A DNA stretch of 64,000 nucleotides from Streptomyces wuyuanensis (GCF_900103455.1 NZ_FNHI01000023.1:1-64000); one strand, 5' to 3'. Counted from the stretch's first letter, positions 26,472-36,649 are shown. The notes: generated by a model not told the origin, from the letters alone. Numbers and translations are program-made.

Positions 26472-27431
26472 ATGGGAGAGCACGTACTCGAGCCGCAGGC
26501 CCAGGAAATCGCGGACGCGACAGCGAACCCGCCGTTCCTGTACGAACTCGGCCCCGAGGGCGCCCGCAAGGTACTCGACGACATCCAGGCTGCCCCGGTC
26601 GACAAGGTGGAAGTGGGCGAGGACAAGTGGCTCACCGTGCCGGCAGAGGTGGGCGACGTCCAGGTCCGCCTCATCAAGCCCTCGGACGCCACCGAGGGCC
26701 CACTACCGGTGATCCTCTACATCCACGGAGGCGGATGGATCCTGGGCAACTCCGGCACACACGACAGGCTCATCCGCGAACTGTGCGACGGCGCGAAAGC
26801 CGCAGTCGCCTTCGTCGAGTACGACCGCTCCCCCGAAGCCCGCTACCCGGTGGCGATCGAACAGGCCTACGCGACCGCCCAGTGGGTCACCCAAAACGGA
26901 GCCGACGAAGGACTCGACGCGAGCCGCATGGCGGTCGCGGGCGACTCGGTCGGAGGAAACATGACGGCCGCCGTCGCAATCATGGCCAAGCAGCGGGGCG
27001 ACGTCACCTTCGTCCAACAGTCCATGTACTACCCGGTCACGGACGCCGGACAGAACACCGACAGCTACCGCGAGTTCGCCAACGGCCCCTTCCTCACGGC
27101 GAAAGCCATGGAATGGTTCTGGGACGCCTACATCCCCGGCGACAACGACCAGCGAAACGAGATCACAGCGTCCCCGCTGCGCGCCACACTGAAGGAACTC
27201 ACCGGACTCCCACCCGCCCTCGTGATCGTCGACGAGAACGACGTGCTCCGTGACGAAGGCGAAGCCTACGCCCGCAAGCTGACCCAGGCCGGCGTACCCA
27301 CGACCAGCGTCCGCTACAACGGCATCATCCACGACTTCATGATGCTCAACCCCGTACGACCCACCAACGCCACCACAGCCGCCATGGAACAGGCCATCCA
27401 CGCCCTGCGAAAAGCACTCAAGAGCGACTGA
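26472..27431 (+). CDS. Alpha/beta hydrolase, hormone-sensitive-lipase family
   Basis: Carboxylesterase of the HSL (family IV) group, 319 residues. The oxyanion motif HGGGW is in ILYIHGGGWILGN (about residue 83), the nucleophile is in GDSVGGN (about 161), the acid in VDENDVLRDEG (about 255) and the base in IIHDFMML (His about 285). GGAAGGAG precedes ATG 26472. Such enzymes hydrolyse short acyl esters or act on lactones and drugs. The next gene, an NADP oxidoreductase 113 nt downstream on the same strand, may be in the same unit. Confidence 0.93.
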   Translation: MGEHVLEPQAQEIADATANPPFLYELGPEGARKVLDDIQAAPVDKVEVGEDKWLTVPAEVGDVQVRLIKPSDATEGPLPVILYIHGGGWILGNSGTHDRLIRELCDGAKAAVAFVEYDRSPEARYPVAIEQAYATAQWVTQNGADEGLDASRMAVAGDSVGGNMTAAVAIMAKQRGDVTFVQQSMYYPVTDAGQNTDSYREFANGPFLTAKAMEWFWDAYIPGDNDQRNEITASPLRATLKELTGLPPALVIVDENDVLRDEGEAYARKLTQAGVPTTSVRYNGIIHDFMMLNPVRPTNATTAAMEQAIHALRKALKSD

Positions 27432-27544
27432 CCCCGACAGGCCCGCGCAGTTCGCGGCCCCGGCGCCGACCAGAGACAGGCACATGCGCTGGTTGACAGC
27501 TTGTCACGCGTCGTGGCTGTTTCCGACCGTCGGACTGGAGGGCC

Positions 27545-28507
27545 ATGAAAGCAGTAGCCGTGTGGGAGTACGGCGGAGCCGAAAAGCTACAGTTGGTGGA
27601 TCTTCCCGCACCGCACGCCGGCCCGGGCCAAATGCGTGTCCGCGTGCACGCGGCGACGGTGAATCCCGCCGACTTCCTGCTGCGGGAGGGGGCCATCGAC
27701 GCAATGCTTTCTGGCCGGCTCCCCCCGCCCTACCGGCCGGGGATGGAAGCGGCAGGGGTGGTGGACGAGATCGGACCGAACGCGGTCACCGACTTGCACA
27801 TCGGTGACCGTGTGATGGCGATCGTCATCCCGATCGACCCCTCCGGCGGTGCCTACGCCGAGTACATCGTCCTGGACCCGAGGCAGGTCGGCAGAGCTCC
27901 GGCCGGCAGCACCCATGCCGAGGCCGCAACACTGCCGATGAACGGACTGACATCGCGCCTGGCCCTCGATGTACTCTCGCTTGTCGCCGACAACTGGCTT
28001 GCCGTCACGGGAGCTACGGGCGCCGTCGGGGGCTACGCGGTGCAGTTGGCGAAGGTGGATGGCCTGCGCGTGGTGGCCGATGCCGCACCGGCCGACGAAG
28101 ATCTTGTTCGTACGCTGGGGGCCGATCATGTGGTGGCCCGGGGACCCGACCTTGCCGGGCGCATCCGGGCGTCCGTCCCGGATGGTGTGGCGGCCGTGGT
28201 GGACGCCGCACTCTTGGGGTCTGACGTAGTCCCGGCGATCCGGCCCGGCGGCCAACTGGCCGTAGTCCGCCGCGTCGGGGACCGCGGGGTCGTTTCCTCG
28301 CGCCAGCACTCCGATGTGACCGTCCGGGATGTATGGGTTCCGGAATACCGGTATGCCCGGGACAAGCTGGACTCACTGCGACTGCTCGCAGAGGAGGGAA
28401 AGCTCTCGCTGCGGGTGGCACAGGAGTATCCCGCCTCCCACGCTGCCGAGGCGCACCGACGCTTCGAGGCCGGCGGCGTCCGGGGCCGCCTCATACTCAC
28501 ATTCTAG
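27545..28507 (+). CDS. NADP-dependent quinone oxidoreductase (MDR family)
   Basis: 320-residue medium-chain reductase. N-terminal GroES-like fold with MKAVAVWEYGGAEKLQLVDL; cofactor motif AVTGATGAVGGYAVQLAKVDGL (GATGAVG at about 157-163), then ALLGSDVVPAIRPGGQLAVV. It lacks the catalytic zinc Cys/His set. GGAGGG lies directly before ATG 27545. It is a distant paralogue of the reductase at 22505-23488, giving two such enzymes within 6 kb. It follows an HSL-type esterase, so an ester-cleavage/reduction detoxification pair is possible but unproven. Confidence 0.92.
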   Translation: MKAVAVWEYGGAEKLQLVDLPAPHAGPGQMRVRVHAATVNPADFLLREGAIDAMLSGRLPPPYRPGMEAAGVVDEIGPNAVTDLHIGDRVMAIVIPIDPSGGAYAEYIVLDPRQVGRAPAGSTHAEAATLPMNGLTSRLALDVLSLVADNWLAVTGATGAVGGYAVQLAKVDGLRVVADAAPADEDLVRTLGADHVVARGPDLAGRIRASVPDGVAAVVDAALLGSDVVPAIRPGGQLAVVRRVGDRGVVSSRQHSDVTVRDVWVPEYRYARDKLDSLRLLAEEGKLSLRVAQEYPASHAAEAHRRFEAGGVRGRLILTF

Positions 28508-28905
28508 TGCCGCATCAAGCAACGTTCGCCCCCGCCTTGTTGCGACGCGGCGGCTGAAGCTTCCCCTCGACATTGAACACCTGGTGAGGCTTCCCCTTGA
28601 TACGGGACAACCTGTTGCAGAGGAAGTAGTGCCAGGTGGGAAGCAAGCGACCACACCAGGCGGTACACGGAGGACCACCGTGCTGCACATCGCCTCCAGG
28701 CCGGCCTGGGGGTACCTCAACCCCGTGGAGATCCGACAGCGACACGAGCAGCAACACATCCTCGCAGCGCAAACACGACTGTCCGGCATCACGGGGAACT
28801 TCGGCTTTCCTCTCGTCAACCAGCGCTGCGTGCACATCTGTTCAACGCGCACGCATGGCGTCGGCGCCACAAGCCAGGCCATCCCCGGGCAGGTGGAAGC
28901 CGTAG
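28508..28905. other. Intergenic, no supported gene
   Basis: A plus-strand frame reading VLHIASRPAWGYLNPVEIRQ continues to 28934 antisense to the next gene; no ribosome site. A minus-strand piece KPHQVFNVEGKLQPPRRNKA near 28510-28590 looks like a transposase-type tail but cannot be assigned. Confidence 0.35.
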
Positions 28906-29406
28906 TCAAGGACAAAGTTCAGCCCATCGCATAGCGCCCCTTTCGTGCGTGACGGTGCCGTGCCGAGTGGCGAGGGTGGCAACAATGAACATCCCGCGGC
29001 CGTGCTCGTCCTCCGAGTCGGTGTGCGACGGCAGTGGGGACTGCGAGCCACCGTCGATGACCTCGATGCGAAGGGCGCCGCATCGCATGCAGCGGACCCG
29101 CAGGGCTGCCGGCGGGAGAGCGTGGACGACGGCATTGGTGACCAGCTCGGAGATGATGAGAAGCGCGTCTTCGCACGCCGAGGGCGGCACTCGCAGACGT
29201 ACCAGGAAGTCGTGCGCGAGGCGGCGGATCCGGCTGACGTCTGCGGCGCCGGCGCCCACCAGGACGAGGCACCTGGCTTCTTTGTCATCCGTGTCGGGCC
29301 AGAGTCCGTGGCGCGGGGCCTGACCGGAACCAGGGGCCGTGGCGCCGGGACCCGCTTCGAGCAGTTGCACCGGACCGGCCGGTTCAGGGAGTACTTGGGC
29401 AGTCAT
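28906..29406 (-). CDS. RsbW-like ATP-binding regulatory protein
   Basis: 166-residue HATPase_c_2 protein of the anti-sigma-factor kinase type. After a variable N-terminus, the GHKL fold shows IRRLAHDFLVRLRVPPSACEDALLIISELVTNAVVHA (N-box SELVTNAVVH at about 91-100), DGG in IEVIDGGSQSP, and the G2 box DEHGRGMFIVATLATRHG. It lacks a receiver or sensor domain. Such proteins bind anti-anti-sigma or sigma partners. GAGG sits 6 nt before ATG 29406. A DasR-type operator lies 53 nt upstream, so it may belong to the amino-sugar regulon next door. Confidence 0.9.
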   Translation of the reverse strand: MTAQVLPEPAGPVQLLEAGPGATAPGSGQAPRHGLWPDTDDKEARCLVLVGAGAADVSRIRRLAHDFLVRLRVPPSACEDALLIISELVTNAVVHALPPAALRVRCMRCGALRIEVIDGGSQSPLPSHTDSEDEHGRGMFIVATLATRHGTVTHERGAMRWAELCP

Positions 29407-29459
29407 GACAACCTCGCGCCTTCCGCGTGGGGGCCGAGCGGACTCCGACCCCGCCCCAA

Positions 29460-29475
29460 ACTGGTAATAACCAGA
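29460..29475. promoter_or_regulatory. DasR-type operator (dre-like)
   Basis: actggtaataaccaga: arms ACTGGT and ACCAG(A) around a 4-nt AT-rich centre, the pattern known for DasR binding (dre) in Streptomyces. It lies 53 nt upstream of the RsbW-like gene start and in the gap after the unknown gene at 29575-30561. Confidence 0.75.
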
Positions 29476-29574
29476 TATGACCAGACTGAACCCGGTGTGG
29501 AGAGGTTGTCAATTGGGTCCAAGGAGATTTTCGGCAGGCCTCAGGGCGAACGGCGCGGAGGGGGATCGCATGCA

Positions 29575-30561
29575 TCAGCGTCCGCTCCGGATCCGGGCGC
29601 GGAAAGCCCGACGGTGGGACTCCTGCACCTGCTCCAACGGATCACCGTCGAATTCCCACGGCCAGGCGGTGGCCACTGCCGACATGGCCTCGAAGACCGG
29701 CCAGGCGTCGCGCGGGCGCGTGGCTTTCGTCAGTACGTAGGCGAGGAGGTTGAGGTCGGCGAGTGCTGCTGCGTGTGTGAGGAATCCGGGCTGCGGCCAG
29801 GTTGCGACAGCGTGGTCGACAAGGGCGCTTTCGTGCGGCTGGTTCCAGTGCCGGTGTGCGGTCAGCGCTTCGATCCCGCCGGCTGCCAGAGCTCTGCGGT
29901 ACCGGGCGAGGGAGTGGGTGAGGCTGAGGGCCGCCACGGGGGCTCCGGGAGGCGCGGCGATGGTGACGGAGTCGAGGAACTGCACGGTCAGGGCACTGGA
30001 TCCGCATTCCTCCGGGGAAACGTAGCCCAGCATCTCGCGGTGTGCTTCCCGGTTCCAGCGGTCGCGCTCTTTGACGGCCTCCCACACGGGCTGCACCGCC
30101 GCGCCGGAGGCCCGCTGCATCCGGTGGCAGCTGAGCATGGCAACCCAGGGGGCGGGGTCCGGGGGCGCGAGCGCCGCTGCGTGCCGGCACAGACGCATGG
30201 TGGCGTCGATGTCGAGAGCCGTACCGGTGGCGCGGGCCCTGTGGATGTCGGCGAAGACCTGGAGGAGCAGGGCGTCGGCGCCGGCAGGTTCCCGGCTTCG
30301 CCAATGGTGGGCCAGGACGGAGGCTTCGGGGATGGTGCTGAGCACGAGCAGGCGGTGCATGCGCCGGTCCCAGTCGTCTGCCGCATCGCGCAGTACCTGC
30401 TCGACGGGGTACGTGAGGGCCCCGCGGTCGTTGGCTTCCGCCAGGTTGTCGCCCTGGGCGGCGATCTGGGCTTCGAGGTGAGTCAGAGTGCGGGTGAGCT
30501 GGCTGTCGTCCAGTTGTGGGCACAGTCGGCGGGGTGGTCTCTGTCGTCTTCGGGGCCACAT
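29575..30561 (-). CDS. Hypothetical protein of the PTS operon
   Basis: 328-residue soluble, helical protein, probably the last gene of the EIIC-HPr-EI-NagB-ROK operon (95-nt gap after the ROK gene). It has TPR-like helix pairs: ADALLLQVFADIHRARATGT, DATMRLCRHAAALAPPDPAP, NLLAYVLTKATRPRDAWPVF. Streptomyces proteins of this type are often annotated as DUF4034-like or hypothetical; I am not certain of the family. ATG 30561 has GGAG and AGGTG upstream. A role in the sugar system is inferred only from position. Confidence 0.75.
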   Translation of the reverse strand: MWPRRRQRPPRRLCPQLDDSQLTRTLTHLEAQIAAQGDNLAEANDRGALTYPVEQVLRDAADDWDRRMHRLLVLSTIPEASVLAHHWRSREPAGADALLLQVFADIHRARATGTALDIDATMRLCRHAAALAPPDPAPWVAMLSCHRMQRASGAAVQPVWEAVKERDRWNREAHREMLGYVSPEECGSSALTVQFLDSVTIAAPPGAPVAALSLTHSLARYRRALAAGGIEALTAHRHWNQPHESALVDHAVATWPQPGFLTHAAALADLNLLAYVLTKATRPRDAWPVFEAMSAVATAWPWEFDGDPLEQVQESHRRAFRARIRSGR

Positions 30562-30656
30562 GGTCACCTGCTCCTTCCTCCGTTGTGTCCGTGCGGCAGC
30601 GGATGCCGGGGCCGCTGCCGCACGGAAGCTGTCAGGCCGTGCGAGGTGTCTGTGCG

Positions 30657-31595
30657 TCAGCGAGGGGCGTCCCGGCAGACTCCCCTCAGGGCGGAGGTCG
30701 TGTCTGTGGCCGTCACGGCGAGCAGAGCTGCTCCGAGGAGCCCGGCGTCCGCACCGAGAGGAGAGATCTCCACCGTCGGTGCGGTCCGCCAGGCCAGTCC
30801 CCGTTGCAGGCTCCGGCGGACCGGGACCGCGAGGAGGTCTCCGGCCGCTGCAATACCGCCCGCCAGGACGATGCGCTGGTGGTCGAACAGGACTGTCGAG
30901 GTAACGAGTGCCCTGCCGAGGGCGTCCGTCGCCTCGGCCCAGACGCGGGCGGCGTCCGGGTCGGTGCCGAGGCGTGCGGTGATGTCGGCGGCGGTGTCCA
31001 CACTGCTGCCGGCGCGGCGGTAGCGACGGACCAGGGCGCTGGCTGCGGCGTAGGCCTCGACGCATCCGCGCTGACCGCAGGGGCACGGCTCTCCGTCGGC
31101 GTGCACGGGGATGTGGCCGAACTCCCCGGCGATGCCGCTTGCGCCGTGTATGAGTCGGCCGTCGCTGACGATGCCGGCAGCCAGACCGGTGCCAAGCACG
31201 ACCACGAGCAGGTCGCTCACGCCGGCTCCGAGCCCGAGCTGCCGCTCCGCCAGGCAGGCGGCCCTCGCATCGTGCTCGAGGGTGACGGGCAGGTGCACGG
31301 CGGCGGCCACGGCTGCGGCCAGAGGTGTGTCGCGCAGGCCGAGGTTCGATGCGAAGCGGACGATTCCGGCGTCGGTGTCGATCAGCCCTGGAGCGGAGAG
31401 GCCGACGGCCCTGACGCCGGGGCGGACGAGGGCGGTGGCCGCCTGCACGACCGCGGCGACGACAGCGTCGGGTCCCCTCGGTGAGGGTGTGGGAAGTCGC
31501 AGGGTTTCCTCGGCCGTCCCTTCGGCGTCGTAGCGGGCTGCCTTGATCGTGGTGCCGCCGAGATCGACGGCGACAACATGGGCGGGGCGTGTCAT
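30657..31595 (-). CDS. ROK-family sugar kinase
   Basis: Glucokinase/N-acetylglucosamine-kinase-type ROK protein, 312 residues, lacking the N-terminal HTH of ROK repressors. ATP motif DLGGTTIKAARYD at about 10-22; sugar-binding EHDARAACLAERQLG; catalytic/zinc segment GEFGHIPVH followed by CPCGQRGCVEAYAA (the ROK CxCGxxGCxE zinc motif, about 163-176); second phosphate motif VLAGGIAAAG. The ATG at 31595 shares its A with the nagB stop (TGATG), indicating translational coupling. Next to NagB it most likely phosphorylates glucosamine, N-acetylglucosamine or glucose released inside the cell. Confidence 0.92.
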   Translation of the reverse strand: MTRPAHVVAVDLGGTTIKAARYDAEGTAEETLRLPTPSPRGPDAVVAAVVQAATALVRPGVRAVGLSAPGLIDTDAGIVRFASNLGLRDTPLAAAVAAAVHLPVTLEHDARAACLAERQLGLGAGVSDLLVVVLGTGLAAGIVSDGRLIHGASGIAGEFGHIPVHADGEPCPCGQRGCVEAYAAASALVRRYRRAGSSVDTAADITARLGTDPDAARVWAEATDALGRALVTSTVLFDHQRIVLAGGIAAAGDLLAVPVRRSLQRGLAWRTAPTVEISPLGADAGLLGAALLAVTATDTTSALRGVCRDAPR

Positions 31596-32374
31596 CAGTA
31601 CCTTTGTCCGGCGGGCTTGTAGCGGGCAATGGAGCGGTAGTAGGCCCGTTGTTCCAGCTGGGAGGCGGCGAGCGCGTCCACCACGACGGTGACGTGGGGG
31701 TGCAGCTGGAGGACCGAGGCGGGGCAGGCCGCGGTGACGGGGCCTTCGACGGCAGCAGCCACCGCGCGGGCCTTGTGCGGGCCGGTGGCGATCAGCACGA
31801 GGTGGGACGCCTCGCCGATCGTCGCGAGTCCCTGGGTGATGACGTGGCGGGGAACGTCCTCGATGCCGCCGAAGAAGCGGGCGTTGTCGCGGCGGGTGTC
31901 GTCGGTGAGGGTCTTGAGCCGGGTGCGTGAGGCCAATGAGGAGCCCGGCTCGTTGAAACCGATGTGGCCGTTGACCCCGATTCCGAGTATCTGCAGCCCG
32001 ACGGGCCCTGCCTCGGCGAGGCAGCGCTCGAAGCGGCGTGCTTCCGCAGCCGGGTCGGGTGCCGTGCCGGAGGGCAGGTGGAGTCGCGCGGGGTCGAGGT
32101 CGACATGGTCGGCCAGCTCGCGTCGTATCACCTGGGCGAAGGACTGCAGATGGGCGGCCGGGAGCCCTACGTACTCATCGAGCAGGAAGGCCTCGACGCC
32201 GCTGAAGCTGAGGCCCTCGTGACGGTGGCGCCGGGCCAGATCCCGGTAGACCCCCAGGGGTGAGGAGCCCGTGGCCAGCCCCAGCGTTCTCACGCCCTCC
32301 GCCAGCGCCTGGTGGACGATGCCGGCGACCGTACGGCCGGCGTCCTCCGCATCAGGGCGGATCACCACCTCCAT
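31595..32374 (-). CDS. nagB: Glucosamine-6-phosphate deaminase
   Basis: NagB, 259 residues, isomerises and deaminates glucosamine-6-phosphate to fructose-6-phosphate and ammonia. Family marks: LGLATGSSPLGVYRDL (phosphate loop, residues about 31-46), FLLDEYVGL (catalytic Asp region), and GIGVNGHIGFNEPGSS (catalytic His, about 132-147). Length and order match NagB of Gram-positive bacteria. GAGGGG lies 6-7 nt before ATG 32374; the gene begins one base after the EI stop and overlaps the ROK start. The presence of NagB ties the PTS locus to amino sugars, although no GlcNAc-6-phosphate deacetylase (NagA) gene is in the window. Confidence 0.95.
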   Translation of the reverse strand: MEVVIRPDAEDAGRTVAGIVHQALAEGVRTLGLATGSSPLGVYRDLARRHRHEGLSFSGVEAFLLDEYVGLPAAHLQSFAQVIRRELADHVDLDPARLHLPSGTAPDPAAEARRFERCLAEAGPVGLQILGIGVNGHIGFNEPGSSLASRTRLKTLTDDTRRDNARFFGGIEDVPRHVITQGLATIGEASHLVLIATGPHKARAVAAAVEGPVTAACPASVLQLHPHVTVVVDALAASQLEQRAYYRSIARYKPAGQRY

Positions 32375-32375
32375 G

Positions 32376-34064
32376 TCACAGCCCCTCGCCGTTCTGGGCC
32401 ACCGCGCGCAATGTCTTGCTCATCTCCCGGGCGGTGGCACGCGCCGCCGCCGAGCTGGTGGCGTCGAGCACGGCGGCCGCCAGGCTGCGGCACTGCTCCA
32501 GCGTGAGCTCGGCGAGCGCGTCGCGGACGTCGGCGACGGCCGGGGCGGCCATGGACAGACCGCTCACCCCGAGACCGGCCAGAACGGGCGCCAGCAGCGG
32601 ATCGGCGGCCGCCTCTCCGCAGACACCCACCGGCCGGCCCAGGTCCTCGGCCGCGCCACACACCGTGGCGACCAGGGTGAGCAGGGCCGGCTGCCAGGGG
32701 TCCAGGAGATGGCCGAGGGTCTGGGAGGTCCGGTCGGCGGCCAGGCTGTACTGGGCCAGGTCGTTGGTGCCGATGCTGGCGAAGTCGACATGAGGCAGCA
32801 GATCGTGCGCGCGCAGGGCCGCCGACGGTACTTCGATCATGATTCCGACGGTCTGTACGCCGCAGCTGCGGGCGAGGCCGGCGAAGTGGGCGGCTTCCTC
32901 TGCCGTGGTGACCATCGGCGCCATGACCCTCATCCGCGCGCTGGTGCGGCGCTGTGCCGTAACAAGGGCTGCGAGCTGGGTTTCGAGGATGCCCGGCCGC
33001 AGCGTGGCCGTGCGCAGCCCCCGCAGCCCGAGAGCGGGATTGTCCTCACGGGGCAGGTGCAGGAAGGGAAGGGGCTTGTCGGAGCCGGCATCCAGGGTGC
33101 GCACCGTCACCGTACGCCCCTCGAAGGAGTCGAAGACCTGGGAGTAGGCCCGTATCTGTTCCTCGAGCGTGGGGGGTTCGCGGCGGTCCAGGAAGAGGAA
33201 CTCGGTACGGAACAGCCCCACCCCTTCGTTGTCGGCCTGTGCCGCGCGGACGGCGTCCGCGGGAGTGCCGATGTTGGTCAGGAGCTGAACGGCCTGATGG
33301 TCGGCGGTGCGGCCCGGCCCCTTGGTGCGGGACTGTGTGCGGGTCCGGGCGTCGTCGAGGGCTTGCTGCCGACGTTGGGGCGAGGGGTGGGCCTCGACGG
33401 TGCCGGCCCGGCCGTCGAGGAGGACGGGGATGCCGTCCTGCAGGGCGCCGGCCTGGGGGCATCCGACCACCGCAGGCAGACCGAGTGCGCGGGCGAGGAT
33501 GGCGGTGTGGCCGGTCGGGCCGCCCTTCTCGGTGATCAGGCCCACCACGTCACCGCCGGCCAGCTGCGCGGTGTCGGCCGGGGAGAGGTCCTCTGCGGCG
33601 AGGATGAACGAGTGTCCTGGACGGGGTATGCCGGGCATGGGCACGTCCATCAGGAGTGCGACGGTGCGGTTGCGGATGTCGCGCAGGTCGGCGGCGCGTT
33701 CGGCCATGTATCCGCCGGCTTGCTCAAGTTGGGTGCAGTAGGCGTCGATCGCGAGGGAGAGGCTGTGGGCGGTGGGCACGCCTCGGCCGATGTGGTGGGC
33801 GGCGGCCTGGACCAGGGCAGGGTCGCCGGCCATGGCGGCGCCGGCCTCCAGGATGGCGCCTGCCGTGCCGCCCGTAGCGATGGCGGACAGTTGCGCGGCC
33901 ACTTCGGTCAGGGCCTGGCGTACCCGCTGGACTTCGTGGGCGGAGTTCTCACCCGGTGCTTCGTCGGGGTCGGTGATGACCGGCGGCGTCATGCGGGCCA
34001 GGGGGGCACATGCCACCCCGGGGCTGACGCCGTAGCCGGTCATCGTGATCGAGGTGGGGCTCAC
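32376..34064 (-). CDS. ptsI: PTS enzyme I (phosphoenolpyruvate-protein phosphotransferase)
   Basis: Enzyme I, 562 residues, takes phosphate from phosphoenolpyruvate and passes it to HPr. The phospho-histidine is His186 in GGPTGHTAILARALGLPAVVG (seen as GGPTGHTAILA). The PEP-binding barrel shows GVGLFRTEFLFLDR, DAGSDKPLPFL, MIEVPSAALRA, FASIGTNDLAQY and VGVCGEAAADP with its catalytic Cys. GTG 34064 overlaps the HPr stop by 4 nt (GTGA), with AAGGAGC upstream. The length is close to that of typical EI (about 570). A complete EI inside a sugar-specific operon is unusual, since EI is normally a general component. Confidence 0.95.
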   Translation of the reverse strand: MSPTSITMTGYGVSPGVACAPLARMTPPVITDPDEAPGENSAHEVQRVRQALTEVAAQLSAIATGGTAGAILEAGAAMAGDPALVQAAAHHIGRGVPTAHSLSLAIDAYCTQLEQAGGYMAERAADLRDIRNRTVALLMDVPMPGIPRPGHSFILAAEDLSPADTAQLAGGDVVGLITEKGGPTGHTAILARALGLPAVVGCPQAGALQDGIPVLLDGRAGTVEAHPSPQRRQQALDDARTRTQSRTKGPGRTADHQAVQLLTNIGTPADAVRAAQADNEGVGLFRTEFLFLDRREPPTLEEQIRAYSQVFDSFEGRTVTVRTLDAGSDKPLPFLHLPREDNPALGLRGLRTATLRPGILETQLAALVTAQRRTSARMRVMAPMVTTAEEAAHFAGLARSCGVQTVGIMIEVPSAALRAHDLLPHVDFASIGTNDLAQYSLAADRTSQTLGHLLDPWQPALLTLVATVCGAAEDLGRPVGVCGEAAADPLLAPVLAGLGVSGLSMAAPAVADVRDALAELTLEQCRSLAAAVLDATSSAAARATAREMSKTLRAVAQNGEGL

Positions 34065-34327
34065 GCGTCGAGCTCCTTGCTCAGCAGGGCCGCCAGTTCC
34101 TCCAGGACGGCCTCCGCCTGCCGGCCTTCTGCGGACAGGGTGACCCGGTCGCCGTAGCCGGCGCCGAGCGTCATGACTCCCAGCATGCTGTCGGCGGCCA
34201 CGGGGGGCTTGCCGTCGACAGCGATCGTGACCGACAGGGGCGCCCGGGAGGCGGCCTGGACGAAGGCGGCGGCGGGCCTGGCGTGCAGGCCCCTGTGTGA
34301 GCCGATGGAGACGACGCGCTGCGCCAT
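34061..34327 (-). CDS. ptsH: PTS phosphocarrier protein HPr
   Basis: HPr, 88 residues, relays phosphate from EI to EIIA. The active-site His15 is in GSHRGLHARPAAAF, exactly where expected. The region around Ser47 (PVAADSMLGVMTLGAGYGD) resembles the regulatory-serine site, although most actinomycetes lack HPr kinase. ATG 34327 follows GAAAGG. It lies 46 nt after the EIIC gene and overlaps EI by 4 nt. Confidence 0.96.
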   Translation of the reverse strand: MAQRVVSIGSHRGLHARPAAAFVQAASRAPLSVTIAVDGKPPVAADSMLGVMTLGAGYGDRVTLSAEGRQAEAVLEELAALLSKELDA

Positions 34328-34373
34328 GGACGGTTTTCCTTTCGAAGGGGCTGTCGGAGTGCGTTGGGCCGTG

Positions 34374-35609
<1,236 letters not shown>

Positions 35610-35711
35610 GACAACCTCAAAGGCGTGTGCAGGGGGCGGGACGCGGAGAGCCGGACGGGCACGCAGCAGCCCGGAGCTGCCGGATTGGCCGAACCTCCGG
35701 CTCTGGTAGTG

Positions 35712-35727
35712 ACTGGTAATGACCAGT
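35712..35727. promoter_or_regulatory. DasR-type operator before EIIC
   Basis: actggtaatgaccagt, perfect 6-bp arms around a 4-nt centre. It lies in the divergent region between the EIIC operon and the GntR gene, 103 nt from the EIIC start. Confidence 0.85.
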
Positions 35728-35859
35728 TAGCCCTCAGCATGGCCCCGCACCCGGGGCGTGTCAATGCTTCGACGCAGCAGAACGGCGCGGCACGCGCATA
35801 CCGCCACGAGCAGGCACAGGCGCTGCCGTGATGGAATCGAGGCCTGGCGCATGCTGCAT

Positions 35860-35875
35860 ACTGGTAGTAACCAGT
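35860..35875. promoter_or_regulatory. DasR-type operator before the GntR gene
   Basis: actggtagtaaccagt, perfect 6-bp arms, centred 53 nt before the GntR start and 148 nt from the previous site. It suggests autoregulation. Confidence 0.85.
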
Positions 35876-35920
35876 CAGAGGGGTGCGACGAAGCCTCCCG
35901 GAACCGAGAGTGGGGTCGCA

Positions 35921-36649
35921 GTGGCTACACAGCAGATCGCCGCCAAAAGCATGGTGCCCAAGCACGCACAGCTGCGCGCGATTCTGGTCGACATGTGCAC
36001 CAACCGACTCTCCCCCGGCGACGCACTGCCGAGTGAGCGCCAACTGTGCCTCGACCACGGGGTCAGCCGGGTGACGGTACGCGAAGCCCTCAGTCAGCTC
36101 GTGGCCGAAGGACTGGCCGTCCGGGTGCACGGGCGCGGCACCTTCGTTGCCGAGCGGACACACCGCTCAGAACTCGGCCTGGCCTCCTTCCACGAGGACA
36201 TGCGCCGACTCGGCCTGGAGCCGGGCACCGTCGTACTGTCCACCGACAAGAAAGCCCCCACCTCAGCCACCGCCGCGGCTCTCCAGATGACCGAGAAGCA
36301 GCAGTCATGGCACGTCCGCCGCCTCCGGCTGGCCAACGGGACGCCCATCTGCGTCGAGGACGCCTGGTACAGCGCCGACCTTCTGCCGGAGCTGGACAGC
36401 GTGGACTTCACCACCTCGATCTACGACACCCTGGGCTCACGGTTCGGATATCCCGTCGACCGTGCGGAGCAGACGGTCGGGGCAGGGTCGGCCTCCACGG
36501 AGACCGCCGCCCTCCTGGGCATCCGCAAGGGCACTGCCGTCATGACCTTCGACCGCATCGCCTACAGCGGCGAGCAGCCCGTCGAGCACGCGTACTCGTG
36601 GTTCCGCGCCGACCGTTACCAGTTGCACATGACCCTCACCGAGCACTGA
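35921..36649 (+). CDS. GntR/HutC-family regulator, DasR-like
   Basis: 242-residue repressor. GntR winged helix: LSPGDALPSERQLCLDHGVSRVTVREALSQLVAEGLAVRVHGRGTFVAE (core PSERQLCLDHGVSRVTVREA at about 35-54). The UTRA effector domain of the HutC subfamily follows, with FHEDMRRLGLEPGT, ICVEDAWYSADLLP, and VEHAYSWFRADRYQLHMTL at the end. UTRA domains of this type sense phosphorylated amino sugars in DasR and NagR. GTG 35921 follows a purine-rich GAGAGTGGGG. Position between two PTS operons with four dre-like sites makes it the likely local regulator; the genome's main DasR could also bind these sites. Confidence 0.92.
   Translation: MATQQIAAKSMVPKHAQLRAILVDMCTNRLSPGDALPSERQLCLDHGVSRVTVREALSQLVAEGLAVRVHGRGTFVAERTHRSELGLASFHEDMRRLGLEPGTVVLSTDKKAPTSATAAALQMTEKQQSWHVRRLRLANGTPICVEDAWYSADLLPELDSVDFTTSIYDTLGSRFGYPVDRAEQTVGAGSASTETAALLGIRKGTAVMTFDRIAYSGEQPVEHAYSWFRADRYQLHMTLTEH

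Noticed and set aside
28945..31023. Very long plus-strand open frame (about 690 codons) antisense to the ROK, unknown and RsbW-like genes
   Set aside because: High-G+C shadow: no ribosome site, Arg/Gly-rich composition, and the minus-strand genes have clear families.
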